A stretch of DNA of 64,000 nt from NCBI RefSeq assembly GCF_026967795.1, contig NZ_JAPVBH010000003.1, forward strand, positions 1 through 64,000, given 5' to 3'. The DNA is from Modestobacter sp. VKM Ac-2986 (GTDB lineage: Bacteria > Actinomycetota > Actinomycetes > Mycobacteriales > Geodermatophilaceae). A model generated the notes under the pieces. It worked only from the letters and a program-made list of their open reading frames with translations. It did no database searches and had not been told where the DNA came from. Shown here piece by piece: positions 20,732-29,005 of the stretch. The translations under genes were made by a program, and so were the position numbers. The stretch's first letter is position 1, and every line of letters begins with the position of its first letter.

Positions 20732-20758
20732 GCCCTCGGTCCCAGCCGCCTGCACCGG

Positions 20759-20788
20759 CGGACGGCCGCGCCACAGCGCGGCCGTCCG
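20759..20788 (+). terminator. Hairpin terminator after pyrG-NUDIX
   Basis: A perfect 12-base stem (ggacggccgcgc at 20760-20771 with gcgcggccgtcc at 20776-20787), extended by one further pair, with loop caca. GC-only hairpin without T-run. Confidence 0.75.
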
Positions 20789-20828
20789 TGCGCCGGCCCG
20801 TGCCGCCGCGCGGGTCGAGCCGCTCCAC

Positions 20829-20866
20829 CTGACGTTGAGCCGCGCCACGGCCCGGCTCAACGTCAG
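20829..20866. repeat. 14-bp perfect inverted repeat in intergenic spacer
   Basis: ctgacgttgagccg (20829-20842) and cggctcaacgtcag (20853-20866) are perfect complements around a 10-base loop. Related words (gggtcgagccg, gcgggtcaagccgg, gggtccagccg, gggtcaacccgg) recur in the surrounding 200 bases. It could be a second terminator, since the flanking genes converge, or one unit of a dispersed extragenic repeat. Confidence 0.7.
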
Positions 20867-20881
20867 CTGAGGCGGGTCAAG

Positions 20882-20929
20882 CCGGTCGGTGGTGGACCCG
20901 GTCGGTGGTGGGGCGCCCGGTCGGTGCGG
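20882..20929 (+). repeat. Three direct copies of ccggtcggtgGTGG-type unit
   Basis: ccggtcggtggtgg occurs at 20882-20895 and 20898-20911 and, as ccggtcggtgcgg, at 20917-20929. Spacing is 16 then 19 bases. It lies in the same non-coding spacer as the inverted repeats, and no gene is supported here. Confidence 0.65.
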
Positions 20930-20953
20930 GTCGACCTGCACCGGGCGGGGTCC

Positions 20954-20973
20954 AGCCGCGTGCGCACGCGGCT
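20954..20973. repeat. Perfect 20-bp palindrome
   Basis: agccgcgtgc followed directly by its complement gcacgcggct, with no loop bases. It is 20 bases from the stop of the small membrane-protein gene on the minus strand and may act as its terminator or as part of the repeat cluster. Confidence 0.7.
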
Positions 20974-20992
20974 CCACACTGCGCCGCCCGGG

Positions 20993-21637
20993 TCAACCCG
21001 GCTGGGTCGCGGCGCCCTCGTCGGTCGGCAGCGTCAGCCCGAGTCGCTGCAGCTCCAGCCCGGCCAGGGCCCGGACGGCGGCCGGGTCGCCGGCCCGCCA
21101 CCCGGCGCCGGTGCCGGGGGGCAGCGCGGCCAGCCGGCTCAGCGGTGCGGTCGCCATCGCCCGCGCCGCGAGCAGCTCGAGGTCGCCCACGCCCTGCGCG
21201 CCGTGCGCCAGCAGCCGGTCGGTGGCCCGGGCCTCGCGCAGCCAGCCCAGCCGCCACGGCAGCCAGCGCAGCAGCAACCAGCCCACCGGCAGCACCACCA
21301 GGACCACGGCCAGCACCGTGGCCAGCGTCGAGACGGCGTCCTGGGCGCCCTGCCCGGCCCCGGTGACCTGCGCCCCGGCGTCCCCGAGGGCGTCGAAGGG
21401 CGTGGCGAGCTCGTCGCCGACCACCGGGACGCCGTCGGCCGCGCCGGCGGCGCTGCCCATGGTGTCCGAGATCGACCGGCCCAGGTCCGACAGCGCGCGG
21501 CCGGGCTCGGCCAGGACCAGCACGGCCCGGTGCACCACCCGGGCGACCAGCAGCCACGCCACCAGCCAGACCACCAGGCCCAGGTCGGCGGCCACCTGCC
21601 GGGCGCGGCGGTCGGGTCGGTCGGCGTACAGGCGCAT
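20993..21637 (-). CDS. Two-helix membrane protein, function unknown
   Basis: 214 residues from ATG 21637, preceded on the minus strand by gggag at 8-base spacing. Two strong membrane segments: LGLVVWLVAWLLVARVV (about 19-35) and LATVLAVVLVVLPVGWLLLRW (about 104-124). Between them is a Gly/Ala/Asp-rich loop of about 65 residues presumably outside the membrane; the C-terminus (PLSRLAALPPGTGAGWRAGD...) is cytoplasmic if the N-terminus is inside. No catalytic motif. Similar small proteins occur in many actinomycetes without assigned role. Confidence 0.75.
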   Translation of the reverse strand: MRLYADRPDRRARQVAADLGLVVWLVAWLLVARVVHRAVLVLAEPGRALSDLGRSISDTMGSAAGAADGVPVVGDELATPFDALGDAGAQVTGAGQGAQDAVSTLATVLAVVLVVLPVGWLLLRWLPWRLGWLREARATDRLLAHGAQGVGDLELLAARAMATAPLSRLAALPPGTGAGWRAGDPAAVRALAGLELQRLGLTLPTDEGAATQPG

Positions 21638-21762
21638 CAGCGGGGCTCCCGGGAACGGGCGGGTGGGTCCCCGGCATGGTGCGGCACCCCGGCCCGGGAC
21701 GGCGATCCGGGTGCGCAAGAACGGTCGGGCGCCGGGACCGCCGCGCGCGACAGACTGCCCGC

Positions 21763-22695
21763 ATGCCCGAGGACACCCCGGCCGCCGGACGTGACCGGCT
21801 GCGCGAGCTGCTGGACGCCGTCCTGGACGAGGACAACCGCACGCTGACCGAGATGGCCGGCGACGCCTTCGCCTCACCGTGGCACTTCGCCCGGCAGGTG
21901 AGCCGCGGCGCGGGGGAGGCGCCGGTCGCACTGCGCCGCCGGGTGGTGCTGGAGCGCGCGGCCTGGCAGCTGCGCGAGGGCCGCAGCGTCACCGACGTCG
22001 CCTTCGCCGCCGGCTACGAGTCGGTGGAGGGCTTCAGCCGCGCGTTCAGCCGGGCCTACGGCTGCTCCCCCGGGCAGGCGGGGACGGCGCCCGGGCGGGA
22101 CGCGCACTGGCTGCCGGCGCCCAACGGCATCCACTTCCACCCGCCGGCCTCGCTGTGGGTCACCGGCCGGCCGGGGCAGCGCGGTGGCGACGAGGTGACC
22201 GCACTGCTCGTGCACCACGACCTCGAGGACACCCGCGCCCTGCTGGAGATCGCGAAGGGCTGTCCGGAGGCGGAGTACCGGCGGGTGCGCGTCCCCGGCC
22301 AGCAGGTGCTGCCTTGGGACGGTCCGGAGGAGTCGCTGGCCGCGGTGCTGGAGCACCAGGTCTGGACGACCGAGGTGTGGCTGGCCGCCGTGGAGGGCGC
22401 CGACCACCCGGCCCGCGGCCGCGACGACCCGGCGGCCCTGCTGGCCCGGCACGACGCGGCCGCCCCCCGCTGGCTGGCGTTCGTCCGGGAGGTCTCCCGC
22501 CGCGGCGCGTGGGGCGACCGGCTGGTCGACGCCCTCTGTGACCCGCCGGAGTCGTTCGTGCTCGGCAGCGTCGTCGCGCACGTGCTCACCTACGGCGCCC
22601 ACCGCCGGCAGCTGGCCCGGCACTGGTTCCGCGCAGCCGGCCTCGACGTGGACGCCGGCGACCCGATCGACTGGCTGAGCAGGAGGACCTCGTGA
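21763..22695 (+). CDS. AraC-type regulator fused to DinB-like domain
   Basis: 310 residues. An AraC/XylS helix-turn-helix pair is at the N-terminus (ASPWHFARQVSRGAGEAPV, then SVTDVAFAAGYESVEGFSRAF, residues 10-105), the reverse of the usual AraC order. Residues 130-300 are a helical domain with scattered His residues (LVHHDLEDTRALLEIA, EHQVWTTEVWLAAVEG, HVLTYGAHRRQLARHW) resembling the DinB/YfiT metal-binding four-helix fold. ATG 21763 lacks an SD and a CAGACT box sits six bases upstream, so it is probably leaderless. It overlaps the RibD-like gene (GTGA), which is its likely target. Confidence 0.85.
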   Translation: MPEDTPAAGRDRLRELLDAVLDEDNRTLTEMAGDAFASPWHFARQVSRGAGEAPVALRRRVVLERAAWQLREGRSVTDVAFAAGYESVEGFSRAFSRAYGCSPGQAGTAPGRDAHWLPAPNGIHFHPPASLWVTGRPGQRGGDEVTALLVHHDLEDTRALLEIAKGCPEAEYRRVRVPGQQVLPWDGPEESLAAVLEHQVWTTEVWLAAVEGADHPARGRDDPAALLARHDAAAPRWLAFVREVSRRGAWGDRLVDALCDPPESFVLGSVVAHVLTYGAHRRQLARHWFRAAGLDVDAGDPIDWLSRRTS

Positions 22696-23222
22696 CCCGC
22701 ACCGTGTACTACACCGCCACGTCCCTGGACGGCTTCATCGCCACCGCCGACCACTCCCTGGACTGGCTGCTCACCCGGGACAACGACCCGGCCGGGCCGA
22801 TGGGCTACGACGGCTTCATCGCCGGGGTCGGCGCGGTGGCCATGGGGGCGACCACCTACCGGTGGGTGCGGGAGAACGACCCGGGCTGGGTGCCCGAGCG
22901 GCCGACGTGGGTGTTCACCCACCGGGAGCTCGACCTCGTCCCGGGAGCGGACCTGCGGCCCACCGCCGACGACCCGGCCCGGGTGCACGCCGCGATGGTC
23001 GAGGCGGCCGCGGGCCGGGACGTGTACGTGGTCGGCGGTGGGGACCTGGCCGGCCAGTTCGCCGACCGCGGCCTGCTCGACGAGGTCGTGGTGGCCATCG
23101 CCCCGGTCACCCTCGGCGCCGGCGCCCCACTGCTGCCACGGCGGGTGGAGCTGGCGGTGCAGGAGGTCGACCGCAACGGCGAGTTCGTCGTCGTCCGGTA
23201 CGCCGTCGTCCGGCCGGCCTGA
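22692..23222 (+). CDS. RibD C-terminal-domain / dihydrofolate reductase-like protein
   Basis: 176 residues, the size of stand-alone RibD-C proteins. The DHFR-like NADPH fold is seen in VYYTATSLDGFIATADHSLDWL, GAVAMGATTYRWV, TWVFTHREL, DVYVVGGGDLAGQF and LLDEVVVAIAPVTLGAGAPLL. Members of this group (such as YyaP/YwjB) are paralogues of RibD, often without known substrate. Co-translated with the AraC-DinB regulator (GTG overlapping its stop). Confidence 0.88.
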   Translation: MTRTVYYTATSLDGFIATADHSLDWLLTRDNDPAGPMGYDGFIAGVGAVAMGATTYRWVRENDPGWVPERPTWVFTHRELDLVPGADLRPTADDPARVHAAMVEAAAGRDVYVVGGGDLAGQFADRGLLDEVVVAIAPVTLGAGAPLLPRRVELAVQEVDRNGEFVVVRYAVVRPA

Positions 23223-23325
23223 GCTGCTGACCCACACGAACGACGTCCTGGCCGCCCGGACCGAGCACGACTCTCGCGACCGGCCGGAGAGTGCTCCCTG
23301 ACACACCCGGGACACCCGCCGTGCC

Positions 23326-23331
23326 TAGACT
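23326..23331 (+). promoter_or_regulatory. -10 box TAGACT upstream of ald
   Basis: tgcctagactcc contains TAGACT, the form most typical of actinobacterial housekeeping promoters. Transcription would start near 23338, leaving an 84-base leader before ald. No convincing -35 at 17-18 bases. Confidence 0.5.
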
Positions 23332-23421
23332 CCGCCCGAGGCAGGCCCCGACCGGGCCGCCCGGACACGGTGGCGCCACCGACACCCTGGTGGTCGCGCA
23401 CCGGGACAGTGGAGAGCTGCG

Positions 23422-24537
23422 ATGCGCGTCGGGGTCGCCCGAGAGGTCAAGAACCGTGAGTACCGGGTCGCGCTGACCCCCTCCGGGGTCACCGAGCTGG
23501 TCGCCGCCGGGCACGAGGTGCTGGTCGAGACCGACGCCGGCGCGGGGTCCTCCATCCCGGACGCCGACTACGTCGCCGCCGGCGCGCGGATCGTGCCGAC
23601 CGCCGACGACGTGTGGGGCGCGGCCGACCTGCTGCTGAAGGTCAAGGAGCCGATCGCCGAGGAGTTCGGCCGGCTGCGGGCCGGGCAGACGCTGTTCACC
23701 TACCTGCACCTGGCCGCGTCGCGGGAGTGCACCGACGCGCTGCTGGCCTCGGGCACCACCGCGATCGCCTACGAGACCGTGCAGACCGACGGCGGGGCGC
23801 TGCCGCTGCTGGCCCCGATGTCCGAGGTCGCCGGCCGGATGGCCCCGCAGGTGGGCGCGCACACCCTGGAGCGCGCCTCCGGCGGCCGCGGCGTCCTGCT
23901 CGGTGGGGTGTCCGGGGTGCATGCGGCCAAGGTCGTCGTCCTGGGTGCGGGGGTGTCGGGGATGAACGCGGCCACCATCGCCCTGGGCATGCAGGCACAG
24001 GTGACCGTGCTGGACCGGGACCTGGAGAAGCTGCGCGCCGCCGACCGGCTCTACCGCGGCCACCTGCAGACCGTGGCGTCCAACGCCCTGGAGGTCGAGC
24101 GTGCCGTGCTGGACGCCGACCTGGTCATCGGCGCCGTCCTCGTCGCCGGGGCCAAGGCGCCGGTGCTGGTCAGCGATGAGCTGGTGTCCCGGATGAAGCC
24201 CGGCTCGGTGCTGGTGGACATCGCCGTGGACCAGGGCGGCTGCTTCGAGTCGACCCGGCCCACCACCCACGACGACCCGACCTTCGGCGTCGCCGACTCC
24301 GTCTTCTACTGCGTGGCCAACATGCCCGGCGCGGTGCCGCACACCTCGACCTACGCGCTGACCAACGTCACGCTGCCCTACGTCATGGCGCTGGCCAACC
24401 GGGGCACCGCGGCCGCGCTGGCCGCCGACCCGGCGCTGGCCCGCGGGGTCAACGTCGCCGCCGGACGGCTGGTGCACGCCGGGGTGGCGGATGCGCACGC
24501 ACTGCCGTCGGTGCCGTGGCAGGAGGTCCTGTCCTGA
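23422..24537 (+). CDS. ald: Alanine dehydrogenase
   Basis: 371 residues, the standard length. NAD-dependent L-alanine to pyruvate and ammonia (or the reverse). Seen: [20 protein letters not shown], the pyruvate/substrate Lys in [12 protein letters not shown], catalytic His in [10 protein letters not shown], the NAD fold [15 protein letters not shown] and the Asp loop [23 protein letters not shown] 23422 has ggagag at 8 bases. Its last codons contain the AGGAGG that appears to serve xerD. Confidence 0.96.
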   Translation: MRVGVAREVKNREYRVALTPSGVTELVAAGHEVLVETDAGAGSSIPDADYVAAGARIVPTADDVWGAADLLLKVKEPIAEEFGRLRAGQTLFTYLHLAASRECTDALLASGTTAIAYETVQTDGGALPLLAPMSEVAGRMAPQVGAHTLERASGGRGVLLGGVSGVHAAKVVVLGAGVSGMNAATIALGMQAQVTVLDRDLEKLRAADRLYRGHLQTVASNALEVERAVLDADLVIGAVLVAGAKAPVLVSDELVSRMKPGSVLVDIAVDQGGCFESTRPTTHDDPTFGVADSVFYCVANMPGAVPHTSTYALTNVTLPYVMALANRGTAAALAADPALARGVNVAAGRLVHAGVADAHALPSVPWQEVLS

Positions 24538-25514
24538 CCGGCGCGACCCTGAGCAGTGCGACGTCGGCCGGCCCCGACGTCGCCCGCACCGTCACCGGCT
24601 ACCTCGACCACCTCACCGTCGAGCGCGGGCTGGCGGCCAACACGATCAGCTCCTACCGCCGGGACCTGCGCCGCTACGCGGAGTTCCTCACCGCCGCCGG
24701 GGTGCGCGGGCTCGGCGAGGTGGGGGAGTCCGACGTGGCCGCGTTCCTCGTCGCCCTGCGCACCGGGGACGACGACCACCCACCGCTGTCGGCCACCTCG
24801 GCCGCGCGTGCGGTGGTCGCCGTCCGCGGGCTGCACCGGTTCGCCCTGCTCGACGGGCTGATCACCGACGACGTCGCCGCGGAGGTCAAGCCCCCGGCCC
24901 CGGCCCGGCGGCTGCCCAAGGCCATCCCGGTCGAGCAGGTGGTGGCGCTGCTGGAGGCCGCCGCCTCCGTCGAGGGCCCCCGCGGGCTGCGCGACCGGGC
25001 GCTGCTGGAGCTGTTGTACGGCACCGGCGCCCGCATCTCCGAGGCCGTGGGGCTGGCCGTCGACGACCTGGCGCTGGGCGCGGACCCCAGCACCGCGGCG
25101 GTGCGGCTGGCCGGCAAGGGCGGGAAGGAGCGCGTCGTCCCGGTGGGCAGCTACGCCGTCCGGGCCGTGCAGGACTACCTGGTGCGCGCGCGACCGGCGC
25201 TGGTGGCCAAGGCCCGCACCGGGGTGCGCGGGGGAGCGCTGTTCCTCAACGCCCGCGGCGGCCCGCTGTCCCGGCAGAGCGCCTGGACGATCCTGCGCGA
25301 GGCCGCCGAGCGGGCCGGGATCGGCGCCGAGCTGTCCCCGCACACCCTGCGGCACTCCTTCGCCACCCACCTGCTCGACGGCGGCGCCGACGTCCGCGTC
25401 GTGCAGGAGCTGCTCGGCCACGCCTCGGTGACCACCACCCAGGTCTACACGCTGGTCACCGTCGAGCGGCTGCGCGAGGTCTACGCCACCAGCCACCCCC
25501 GCGCGCTGCGCTGA
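24534..25514 (+). CDS. xerD: Tyrosine recombinase XerD, with probable CTG start
   Basis: 326 residues from CTG 24534. XerC/D acts at dif to resolve chromosome dimers. SAM-like N-terminal domain ([20 protein letters not shown]) and catalytic domain with Arg in [12 protein letters not shown], Lys in [34 protein letters not shown] and the Tyr in VYTLVT. CTG 24534 sits seven bases after a perfect AGGAGG (24521-24526) and overlaps the ald stop as CTGA, mirroring the GTGA/ATGA junctions seen elsewhere here. The only other in-frame start nearby is GTG 24516, which has no SD. Same place as Rv1701. Confidence 0.9.
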   Translation: MTGATLSSATSAGPDVARTVTGYLDHLTVERGLAANTISSYRRDLRRYAEFLTAAGVRGLGEVGESDVAAFLVALRTGDDDHPPLSATSAARAVVAVRGLHRFALLDGLITDDVAAEVKPPAPARRLPKAIPVEQVVALLEAAASVEGPRGLRDRALLELLYGTGARISEAVGLAVDDLALGADPSTAAVRLAGKGGKERVVPVGSYAVRAVQDYLVRARPALVAKARTGVRGGALFLNARGGPLSRQSAWTILREAAERAGIGAELSPHTLRHSFATHLLDGGADVRVVQELLGHASVTTTQVYTLVTVERLREVYATSHPRALR

Positions 25515-25538
25515 GCCCACCGCCGGGCGGGCGGGGCA

Positions 25539-25552
25539 ACTTGTCGACAAGT
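25539..25552. promoter_or_regulatory. Palindrome ACTTGTCGACAAGT upstream of parA
   Basis: A perfect 14-base palindrome 154 bases before parA in the xerD-parA gap. It is not a ParB parS site (consensus TGTTTCACGTGAAACA). The TTGT-n-ACAA form is like operators of GntR-family regulators, so it may be an operator for the parA-scpAB operon. Function inferred from symmetry only. Confidence 0.45.
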
Positions 25553-25706
25553 CGTCCCGCGTTCGGGTCACGGTCACCGCCCACCCTGCCGATGAGGGAC
25601 GCAGGAGAACGGACCGGCGGCTTCCCCCCGCCGGGGACAGCGTCCTCCTCCCGCGACCGCCAGCCGGCGGACGCGGCAGCGACGGTCCAGGGAAGAGGCA
25701 GAAGCG

Positions 25707-26627
25707 ATGTCGACACGAGCCGAGGCGGCGGCGTCCGCCGTCGGGCTCCCGTACGACGGGGGCCTGTCCGGCGGTGCCGAGATGGGTGCCCCGACGAGCC
25801 GGGTCGACCCTGCCCGGGCCCGGCAGCGGAAGCTGACCGAGCCCAAGCGCCTGACCTCCCACGGTCCGGCGCAGGTCATCGCCATGTGCAACCAGAAGGG
25901 CGGGGTCGGCAAGACGACCTCGACCATCAACCTCGGGGCCGCGCTGGCCGAGCACGGCCGCAAGGTCCTGCTCGTCGACCTGGACCCGCAGGGTGCGCTC
26001 TCGGTCGGCCTGGGCATCCCCTCGCAGGGCCTGGACCGCACCATCTACAACGCGCTCATGGAGCCGGCCACCACCCTGGCCGACGTCCGGGTCGCCACCG
26101 GCATCCCCGGCCTGGACCTGGTGCCCAGCAACATCGACCTGTCCGCCGCCGAGGTGCAGCTGGTCAGCGAGGTCGCCCGTGAGCAGACCCTGCTGCGGGT
26201 GCTGGCGCCGATCCGGGCCGAGTACGACTACGTGCTCATCGACTGCCAGCCCTCCCTGGGGCTGCTGACGGTCAACGCGCTCACCGCCGCCCAGGGCGTG
26301 ATCATCCCGCTGGAGTGCGAGTTCTTCTCCCTCCGCGGCGTCGCGCTGCTGGTCGACACCATCGACAAGGTCAAGGAGCGGCTCAACCCGTCGCTGGAGA
26401 TCTCCGGCATCCTCGCCACGATGTACGACACGCGGACCGTGCACTGCCGCGAGGTGTTCAGCCGGGTCGTCGAGGCCTTCGGCGACACCGTGTTCCAGAC
26501 CGTCATCTCCCGCACCGTGCGCTTCCCGGAGACCACGGTCGCCGGGCAGCCGATCACGCAGTGGGCCCCGACGTCCGGTGGCGCTGCCGCCTACCGCGAC
26601 CTGGCCAAGGAGGTCCTCGCCCTGTGA
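25707..26627 (+). CDS. ParA-family ATPase (Rv1708-like, orphan)
   Basis: 306 residues. Deviant Walker [17 protein letters not shown] near residue 61 with the signature Lys, then [33 protein letters not shown] and [15 protein letters not shown]: the ParA/MinD/Soj fold that dimerises on ATP and binds DNA. It is not the origin-proximal parAB pair and no parB follows; instead a basic, RHH-like protein and scpA-scpB do. N-terminal 50 residues are non-conserved. ATG 25707 with gaagagg upstream. Expected role: positioning of a cargo or chromosome region together with the SMC loader. Confidence 0.9.
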   Translation: MSTRAEAAASAVGLPYDGGLSGGAEMGAPTSRVDPARARQRKLTEPKRLTSHGPAQVIAMCNQKGGVGKTTSTINLGAALAEHGRKVLLVDLDPQGALSVGLGIPSQGLDRTIYNALMEPATTLADVRVATGIPGLDLVPSNIDLSAAEVQLVSEVAREQTLLRVLAPIRAEYDYVLIDCQPSLGLLTVNALTAAQGVIIPLECEFFSLRGVALLVDTIDKVKERLNPSLEISGILATMYDTRTVHCREVFSRVVEAFGDTVFQTVISRTVRFPETTVAGQPITQWAPTSGGAAAYRDLAKEVLAL

Positions 26628-26701
26628 ACGAGCGAGCGAGTTCACCGATGGGCACAGCACCCGTCACGCCGACGACGAGCGCCAGCGAGGAGGACGCGTG
26701 A
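26624..26701 (+). CDS. Possible 25-residue coupling ORF between parA and its partner
   Basis: GTG 26624 overlaps the parA stop (GTGA) and the frame ends in TGA at 26699-26701, overlapping the GTG of the next gene (GTGA). It encodes [14 protein letters not shown]... and ends SASEEDA. The 5' part, gtgaacgagcgagcgagttcaccg, resembles the aroH-cmk junction at 43574. An internal ATG at 26648 is another start. It may only relay ribosomes; a real peptide is unproven. Confidence 0.3.
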   Translation: MNERASSPMGTAPVTPTTSASEEDA

Positions 26702-27201
26702 CCCGCCGTCCTGTGCTCCCCGGTGCGTCCGAGCTGTTCCGCCGGACCGACACCCCGGCAACACCGCCGCCGGCCCCGGTCACCGAGCTGCCGAACCTGG
26801 CCGCCACGACCTCCTCGCCTGCGCTGCGCGGGTCCTCCGCCGCGCGCGAGGCCGAGGCCGGTGCCCCGCCGCTGACGCTGGTGCCCGACGTCGCCGGTGG
26901 TGCCCCGCGCATCGTCGTCGACGAGCTGGCCGCGCACCGGTCCACGCTGCCGGCCGCGCCGGCCCAGCGGACCCGCGGTGCCGCGGACAAGAACCGCACC
27001 CGGCACGAGGAGAAGATCACCGTCTACTGCTCGGCCGACGAGCTGCTGGCCCTGGAGACCGCGCGGCTGACCCTGCGCGGGCAGCACGGCGTGGCCGCCG
27101 ACCGCGGCCGGATCGTCCGCGAGGCGATCAACGTCCTGCTGGCCGACCTCGAGGTGCACGGCGAGGACTCCGTCCTCGTCCGCCGCCTGCGCAAGCACTG
27201 A
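26698..27201 (+). CDS. Putative ParA partner with C-terminal RHH-like domain
   Basis: 167 residues. The N-terminal 95 are Ala/Pro-rich and disordered. The last 65 are basic and look like a ribbon-helix-helix/ParB-small type DNA-binding domain: a strand [18 protein letters not shown] and helices ending [21 protein letters not shown] proteins often pair with ParA in partition and use their unstructured arm to stimulate the ATPase. GTG 26698 has gaggagga just upstream. Position between parA and scpA suggests a chromosome-maintenance role; DNA site unknown. The family is poorly described. Confidence 0.75.
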   Translation: MTRRPVLPGASELFRRTDTPATPPPAPVTELPNLAATTSSPALRGSSAAREAEAGAPPLTLVPDVAGGAPRIVVDELAAHRSTLPAAPAQRTRGAADKNRTRHEEKITVYCSADELLALETARLTLRGQHGVAADRGRIVREAINVLLADLEVHGEDSVLVRRLRKH

Positions 27202-27207
27202 GGACAG

Positions 27208-27237
27208 GCGGGACCTGTCAGGGGTCCCGCTTAGGCT
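27208..27237 (+). promoter_or_regulatory. Hairpin plus -10 (TAGGCT) of leaderless scpA promoter
   Basis: gcgggacc (27208-27215) and ggtcccgc (27223-27230) form an 8-base inverted repeat; TAGGCT (27232-27237) follows and lies six bases before GTG 27244. The repeat covers the expected -35 and spacer, so it may end the parA transcript and also serve as an operator. No SD precedes scpA, consistent with a leaderless mRNA. Confidence 0.5.
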
Positions 27238-27243
27238 GGTGCG

Positions 27244-28092
27244 GTGACGACGGTGGCGGTCCCGGAGGCGGGCACCGGGCGGTTCACCGTCCGGCTGACC
27301 AACTTCGAGGGCCCGTTCGACCTGCTGCTGCAGCTGATCGGCAAGCACAAGCTCGACGTCACCGAGATCGCCCTGTCGGTGGTCACCGACGAGTTCATCG
27401 CCCACCTGCGCGACCTCTCCGACGAGCTGCACCTGGACCAGGCCAGCGAGTTCCTGGTCGTCGCCGCCACGCTGCTGGACCTCAAGGCCGCCCGGTTGCT
27501 GCCCGCCGCCGACGTCGAGGACCCCGACGACCTCGACGTCCTGGAGGCCCGCGACCTGCTGTTCGCCCGGCTGCTGCAGTACCGGGCCTACAAGCAGGCC
27601 GCCGCCTTCCTGCGCACCCGCGAGTCCGAGGCCGCCCGCCGGTACGCCCGCGACGCCGGCCTCGAGCCGCAGTTCGCCCAGCTGCTGCCCGAGGTGCTCC
27701 TCGGGGTGACGCCCGAGCAGTTCGCCGCCCTGGCGTTCGAGGCGCTCACGCCCAAGCCCCCGCCCACGGTCAGCGTCACCCACCTGCACGCCCCGGCGGT
27801 CAGCGTCACCGAGCAGCTGGTCCTCGTCCGCAGCCGGGTCGCCGAGGCCGGGACGGCGACCTTCCGGTCGTTGAGCCGCGACTGCGCGCACACCCTCGAG
27901 GTGGTCGCCCGGTTCCTCGCGCTGCTGGAGCTGTACCGCCAGCAGCTGGTGACCTTCGACCAGGCGGTGCCGCTGGGGGAGCTGCACGTGCGCTGGACCG
28001 GCCCGGCCCTGGTCGACGGCCGGCTGCCCGCCGACCTGTCGCTGCCCGCGGACCTGGACCTGGACGCGGACCTGCCCGAGGACGATCGATGA
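27244..28092 (+). CDS. scpA: Segregation and condensation protein A
   Basis: 282 residues. The kleisin subunit of SMC-ScpAB, which bridges SMC heads in chromosome condensation. Hallmarks: FTVRLTNFEGPFDLLLQLI, KLDVTEIALSVVTDEFI, FLVVAATLLDLKAARLLP at the N-terminus, and a C-terminal winged helix (LEVVARFLALLELYRQQ, then VTFDQAVPLGELHV). GTG 27244 is six bases after TAGGCT (leaderless). The stop overlaps scpB (ATGA). Confidence 0.96.
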   Translation: MTTVAVPEAGTGRFTVRLTNFEGPFDLLLQLIGKHKLDVTEIALSVVTDEFIAHLRDLSDELHLDQASEFLVVAATLLDLKAARLLPAADVEDPDDLDVLEARDLLFARLLQYRAYKQAAAFLRTRESEAARRYARDAGLEPQFAQLLPEVLLGVTPEQFAALAFEALTPKPPPTVSVTHLHAPAVSVTEQLVLVRSRVAEAGTATFRSLSRDCAHTLEVVARFLALLELYRQQLVTFDQAVPLGELHVRWTGPALVDGRLPADLSLPADLDLDADLPEDDR

Positions 28093-28955
28093 CCGACGAG
28101 CCGGAGGCCCCGCGCCCGTTCTCCTGGGACGCCGTCGTCGCCGAGGTCGCCGCCGGCCTGGCCGAGGGCGAGGAGCGGGGCACCGCCCGGGACCAGGGCT
28201 GGGACGCCGTCGCCGCCCGGCTGGCCGCCGAGTTCGGCCGGCCCGAGGCGCGCAGCGACCCCGCCGACGCCCCGTCCTCCCGCGGGCTGGGCCGGGCACC
28301 CGCCGATCCGCCGGTGGAGCTGGTCGTCGTCCCCGAGCCGGAGGCGCCGGTCGAGGAGACCGTCGCCGCGGTGCCGGACGAGCTCCCGCTCGACCTCACC
28401 CCGCTGGACGACGTCGCACTGCACGGCGGACTGGAGGCGCTGCTGTTCGTCACCGACACCCCGCTGGACGAGCCCTCGCTGGCCGCGGCGCTGCAGGTGC
28501 CGGTCCACCGGGTGCGCGCCGCGCTGGTGGCACTGGCCGCCGCGTACGACGAGCGCCGGGCCGGCACCACGCTGCGCCGGGTGGGGGAGGGGTGGCGGCT
28601 CTACACCCGGGAGGAGCACGCCGCGGTGGTGGAGCGGCACCTGTTGGAGGGGCAGCGCAGCCGGCTGACCCAGGCGGCGCTGGAGACGCTGGCGGTGATC
28701 GCCTACCGGCAGCCGGTCACCCGCGCCCGCATCTCGGCGATCCGCGGGGTCGGGGTGGACGCCGTCGTCCGCACGCTCACCGCCCGCGGGCTGATCCGCG
28801 AGGCCGGCGCCGACCCCGACACCGGCGGCGGGCTGTACGTGACCACCCCGCTGTTCCTCGAGCGGCTCGGGCTCACCGGCCTCGACGAGCTGCCCGAGCT
28901 CGCCCCGCTGCTGCCCGACACCCGCACCCTGCTCGACGAGCACCCCGACAGCTGA
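28089..28955 (+). CDS. scpB: Segregation and condensation protein B, with N-terminal extension
   Basis: 288 residues. The C-terminal 175 are the tandem winged-helix ScpB: GGLEALLFVTDTPLDEPSLA, GEGWRLYTREEHAAVVERHL, LTQAALETLAVIAYRQPVTR, ISAIRGVGVDAVVRTL, LIREAG and TTPLFLERLGL. The first 110 residues are acidic, Ala/Pro-rich and absent from the usual ScpB (about 180-200 residues). ScpB dimers bind ScpA and regulate the SMC ATPase. ATG 28089 overlaps scpA. Confidence 0.94.
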   Translation: MTDEPEAPRPFSWDAVVAEVAAGLAEGEERGTARDQGWDAVAARLAAEFGRPEARSDPADAPSSRGLGRAPADPPVELVVVPEPEAPVEETVAAVPDELPLDLTPLDDVALHGGLEALLFVTDTPLDEPSLAAALQVPVHRVRAALVALAAAYDERRAGTTLRRVGEGWRLYTREEHAAVVERHLLEGQRSRLTQAALETLAVIAYRQPVTRARISAIRGVGVDAVVRTLTARGLIREAGADPDTGGGLYVTTPLFLERLGLTGLDELPELAPLLPDTRTLLDEHPDS

Positions 28956-29005
28956 CGTCTGCCGACCGGTAGGAGCACCGGCGCGCAGGTGGGAGACTGG
29001 AGGGG

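Noticed and set aside
25539-25552. Considered as a ParB parS site
   Set aside because: It does not match TGTTTCACGTGAAACA, and no ParB gene is in the window.
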